This document shows, piece by piece, positions 40,904 to 43,938 of a stretch of 43,938 nt of DNA (positions within the stretch are counted from its first letter, which is position 1; every line of letters starts with the position of its first letter). The notes below the pieces were generated by a model. That model did not search any database. It was not told where the DNA came from and was given only the letters and a program-made list of their open reading frames with translations. Position numbers and translations under genes: made by a program. Source of the DNA: Stramenopiles sp. TOSAG23-2 (Eukaryota > Sar); assembly GCA_900128395.1 (NCBI GenBank), contig LT649295.1:1-43938 (forward strand), in the 5' to 3' direction.

Positions 40904-41713
40904 ATGAATATCAACGAAGAAAGGAAACAAGGACATATATCTGAGAGTAAGGAGAAACAACGGAAGAGTACTGCATATCAAAATACTTCTGTTTTAGAAG
41001 TTGAGACAAATCATAATAATAATAATAATAATTTAAATAATTCATTAATTAGTAAAAACGACGTGGAAATTAAAGATTCTACCAAAACAACAAGTTCTTG
41101 TAAAAATAATATGCGAAAAAAATATAAAGTATATATTGGTAATATAATATGTATAGGTCTAATTGTCCTTGGCATAGTGGCATTAGCAGGTGGATTTGGT
41201 AGTATGCGTTCACATACATATGGTGGTGTAGCAGGAAATATTACAGGTACAGAAGAATTAATGAAACAAAAAGAACATGGAACATGCGTTGGTGAAATCC
41301 AAAAAGAACTTCGTTGGCAATGTGATCGTGAAACAGCTGATAGGATCTCATGTTTCAATCGTCATTATGCGGAACATAGTGGTTATTGGGAACAAACTTC
41401 ATTTTTAACTGAGGAAGATGGTAGTACCGGTGAAATTTATTTCTACGATTCCGTGACTGGTAAAGAATTATTTGTTGCACCACGTGGTCGAACATTTCAA
41501 GCATTTATAGATGAATCAAAGGCTCATGGTTGGCCGTCTTTCCGTGATAAAGAAGTAAATCAACAACATGTGCGTATTTTACCAAATGGGGAAACGGTTA
41601 GTATCGATGGAACGCATTTAGGGCACAATTTACCAGATGGAAAAGGCAATCGGTATTGTATTAATTTAGTTTCCATCGCTGGACATTCATCAAAACCAAA
41701 AGAGACATTGTAA
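40904..41713 (+). CDS. Membrane-anchored methionine sulfoxide reductase B (SelR)-like protein
   Basis: 269 codons. The N-terminal ~70 residues are charged and Asn-rich (cytoplasmic), a single membrane anchor spans ~77-98 (GNIICIGLIVLGIVALAGGF), and the remainder should be extracytoplasmic or lumenal (type II). The distal domain resembles MsrB: GKELFVAPRGRTFQAF, AHGWPSFRDKEV (209-220), DGTHLGHNLPDGKGNRYCIN with the catalytic-type Cys at 252 in RYCIN and the conserved HLGH and GWPSF residues. The four zinc-binding Cys of canonical MsrB (two CxxC) are absent: KELF and DGTHLGH lack the preceding CxxC. A few Cys between 120 and 150 could form disulphides. MsrB reduces methionine-R-sulfoxide with thioredoxin; activity here is inferred. 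Confidence 0.8.
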   Translation: MNINEERKQGHISESKEKQRKSTAYQNTSVLEVETNHNNNNNNLNNSLISKNDVEIKDSTKTTSSCKNNMRKKYKVYIGNIICIGLIVLGIVALAGGFGSMRSHTYGGVAGNITGTEELMKQKEHGTCVGEIQKELRWQCDRETADRISCFNRHYAEHSGYWEQTSFLTEEDGSTGEIYFYDSVTGKELFVAPRGRTFQAFIDESKAHGWPSFRDKEVNQQHVRILPNGETVSIDGTHLGHNLPDGKGNRYCINLVSIAGHSSKPKETL

Positions 41714-42652
41714 AAAGTATGATGTAGATATATATTATATATATGTCTGTCTCTTTGTTATGCACTATGCACTTAACTTTAACTTTAAATATATCATATT
41801 TATTTTCTTTTTCATTTTTCTTTTATTTCATTTATCATTATTGTTTTTTTTTAGATCTGCAAGAAATTTTTGGTGATTTAGGTGAGAAGTGTGCAGCTAG
41901 TACACATGTCCACGAGTATCACAAACGTTAAATGTTGCGACCTCCGAAGCATCACAATGCAAATAAATTGCCAGCAATTTGTAAAAATATGAAACATGCC
42001 ACACCTGTGTAAATATGTTGTGATGCTTGTTTCATAAGTCCCTTGGGAGTGCACGTACCTGATGATTTCACTGATTTTTTCTTCTCTGTTACACTGTGAT
42101 GTATAGTCTATATGCATGTGTACATTGTTGTTTTTTTTAGATCCCGCAATAGATTGGTAGGCGTGAATATTCATATTCTAATTTATTATACCCACTGTGT
42201 ATATGTTATGAATACTCAATGTGCCACAATACGCATTAACACTATTAAGTATTGTACCATTGGATATACAATATAACCTATCATTACTAATAATTGTACT
42301 TAGACAATTGATGTCGAACACAAAATTAATATTATTATTAAAATTTACTACCAAAAAACCCCAAAAAACAACAAAAAAAAGAAAAATGAATCAGGCTATA
42401 GTTGTGTATGTGTAAAAAGGAAACAAAAATATTAAATGTATACCCCAGATATACTATATATATATATATAATTTTAAAATTGATTAAAAAACAATAACGA
42501 CAATTATACATACACACACCAATATTTACAATATAATATTTTTAATATTTGTGCAATTAATTAATATTATTTAATTACAAGAATTATAATACAACATATA
42601 TTGATTCAAGATATAATAATAATAAAATATATTATATATACACAACAAAAAC
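41714..42652. other. Intergenic region with inverted repeat
   Basis: This 939-bp gap lies between two + strand genes. AAGCATCACAA (41947-41957) is perfectly inverted at 42018-42028. Two T-runs followed by TTAGATC occur near 41845 and 42130, giving two splice-acceptor-like sequences, but no coding exon between them was convincing. The rest is TA-rich leader of the dehydrogenase. Confidence 0.5.
41947..42028. repeat. 11-bp perfect inverted repeat
   Basis: AAGCATCACAA at 41947-41957 and TTGTGATGCTT at 42018-42028, with a 60-base loop. It could form a hairpin in RNA or be the end of a small element; nothing else marks it. Confidence 0.7.
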
Positions 42653-43698
42653 ATGGCAACAACAACTACATCATCATCGCAATCAATTGGTGTATTACAG
42701 GAACAAGGTAAGTAAATGTTTTATTTCCCTAAACTTGCAATAGAGACACTCATTAACACATAACATACCTTTTCATACATTTCACAGGTATACCACGTCA
42801 ATCATTTGAACAAGTGTTGAAAGATAATGGTAATTTCAATATTGTATGGAAAGTAACCGAGGAAGAAATTGCAAATACAAGCGATAATGATAAATGTGTT
42901 GCATTAATTACTGTAAACAAACCTATCAATGAAGCAATCTTAAATCAATATAAAAACGTAAAAGCAGTCTTAGTTGCATTTACTGGTTATGGTATACATG
43001 ATCTTGATTTATGCAAAGAAAGAAATATATCTGTATATAATGTACCAGATTATTCAAGTAGCAGCGTAGCAGAACTAGCAATTGGTTTAACATTAGCAGT
43101 CTTGCGAGAAATACCAAAAGGGGAAAATGTATTGCGTAATGGTGGTTGGGCATTTAGTCCAGGTGGAAATGATTTACGTGGTAAAACCGTTGGTATCGTG
43201 GGTACTGGTACAATTGGAATTTGCACTGCTAAATTATTCAATGCATTTGGATGTAAATTAATTGGTTGGAGTAGAAGTGAAAGACAAGAATTTAAAGACT
43301 TAGGTGGTATATATGTATCAAGGGAAGAGTTATTTTCAACGGCAGATATTGTATCATTACATATACCGAATAATAAAGAAACAAGGAAATGTATCGGTGA
43401 AAATGATTTTCAATTATTAAAACCACCATCCATTCTAATCAATACAGCAAGAGGGCAAGTATGTGATCAAGATGCATTAGTGAAATATCTTGTCAATGGT
43501 AAATTCCGTGCTGGTTTAGATGTATATGCAATTGAACCATTACCAGAAGATGATGGTGGATTAAGAAAATGTGATAATGTTGTAATTACGCCACATGTTG
43601 CATATAAAACAAAAGAAGCATTAACACGACGTGCAGCAATTACAGCAAATAATGCTATTAATGCTTTGAATGGAGACGATACAAATCGCGTTGGATAA
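42653..43698 (+). CDS. D-isomer-specific 2-hydroxyacid dehydrogenase (spliced)
   Basis: Exons 42653-42707 and 42788-43698 join in phase 1 across an 80-bp intron (CAAG/GTAAGT ... TTTCACAG/GT), giving 321 residues. The first exon encodes a Thr/Ser-rich start (MATTTTSSSQSIGVLQEQG). The second exon has no ATG near its beginning, and the splice joins the reading frame exactly, which supports the intron. Family signatures: NAD-binding GKTVGIVGTGTIG, the catalytic Arg in INTARGQV, the Glu in GLDVYAIEPLP and the His in VVITPHVAYKT. It reduces a 2-keto acid to the D-2-hydroxyacid (D-lactate- or hydroxypyruvate-type) with NAD(P)H; the exact substrate is uncertain. No organelle presequence is obvious. 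Confidence 0.93.
42708..42787 (+). other. Spliceosomal intron (80 bp)
   Basis: Donor GTAAGT, acceptor TTTCACAG preceded by a pyrimidine-rich stretch (ACCTTTTCATACATTTCACAG). Removal keeps the dehydrogenase in frame (phase 1, GGT codon split). This is the clearest intron in the window. Confidence 0.9.
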
Positions 43699-43770
43699 AA
43701 AAAATATTTGTCGGGTGTTTGTTTTGTTTCTATATGTATTATTTATTTCATGTTATGTGTATATCGTCGA

Positions 43771-43798
43771 TAACAAATTAACACTATTCACTATGGGG
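43771..43798 (-). repeat. Dispersed 28-bp repeat, inverted copy of 13.6-kb unit
   Basis: The reverse complement of these bases is identical over all 28 positions to 13599-13626 (CCCCATAGTGAATAGTGTTA followed by ATTTGTTA). Confidence 0.85.
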
Positions 43799-43938
43799 CA
43801 AAAAAATATTTTATAAATAAAAATGCCATTTTGATTTTTCATAGAATTATAGATTATTTATCCGAACATATATATAGCCCCCCTAATGTTGTAAGTACTA
43901 CTTCCACGACATTATTGATAGGAAATGAAAGTAGTAGT

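Noticed and set aside
41743-41931. 62-codon frame after the MsrB-like gene with LQEIFGDLGEKC near its end
   Set aside because: T-rich origin; a TTTTTAG acceptor precedes it, but no joining exon keeps the frame and the MsrB-like gene already has a sensible stop.

Overview
The window looks like nuclear DNA of an AT-rich unicellular eukaryote. It holds nuclear-type genes (a mitochondrial ATP synthase alpha subunit with an N-terminal presequence, a CENP-S histone-fold protein, an RBR-type ubiquitin ligase, a wybutosine tRNA-modification fusion), very long intron-free coding regions, one clear 80-bp GT-AG intron and many coding microsatellites (poly-Asn, poly-Thr, poly-Gln). The mix of a fibrocystin-L-like giant, Cys-rich GCC2/GCC3 (ephrin-receptor-like) proteins and a DIX-like kinase suggests a protist, perhaps a stramenopile or other SAR lineage. 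No marker settles the group.

Layout. 1-8.4 kb: a 5'-truncated multi-pass membrane gene, an alpha/beta-hydrolase/hotdog-thioesterase fusion, a 1.4-kb spacer with a ~99-bp tandem repeat, the ATP synthase alpha gene, and a kinase with a DIX-like N-terminus. 8.9-17.6 kb: a PhyH-type dioxygenase, an unrecognised multi-pass membrane protein, a broken LRR gene, a secreted Cys-rich protein and a CENP-S homologue. 17.6-28.8 kb: a single 3702-codon fibrocystin-L-like receptor gene. 28.8-34.8 kb is accessory-looking: an ankyrin relic, an intact Gfo/Idh/MocA oxidoreductase, a TPR gene abutting an orphan membrane module, a small charged-protein gene with a probable intron, and a structure with 180-bp perfect direct repeats. 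35-43.9 kb: a TYW3-Kelch-TYW2 fusion, a Tudor-knot/RBR gene with an apparent frameshift, a membrane-anchored MsrB-like protein and a spliced D-2-hydroxyacid dehydrogenase.

The genes do not form a pathway or operon. They alternate strands with short convergent spacers of 130-500 bp. The unifying theme is surface and repeat-protein evolution. The same C-terminal membrane module occurs twice (window start and 32 kb), while the Cys-rich ectodomain protein at 14 kb lacks it. LRR, TPR and ankyrin genes all show breaks at or near repeat boundaries. The most interesting candidates are the direct-repeat structure at 34.1-34.8 kb (mini retroelement or in-frame exon duplication), the DIX-kinase, the hydrolase-thioesterase fusion and the Tudor-knot/RBR protein with an atypical last zinc module.
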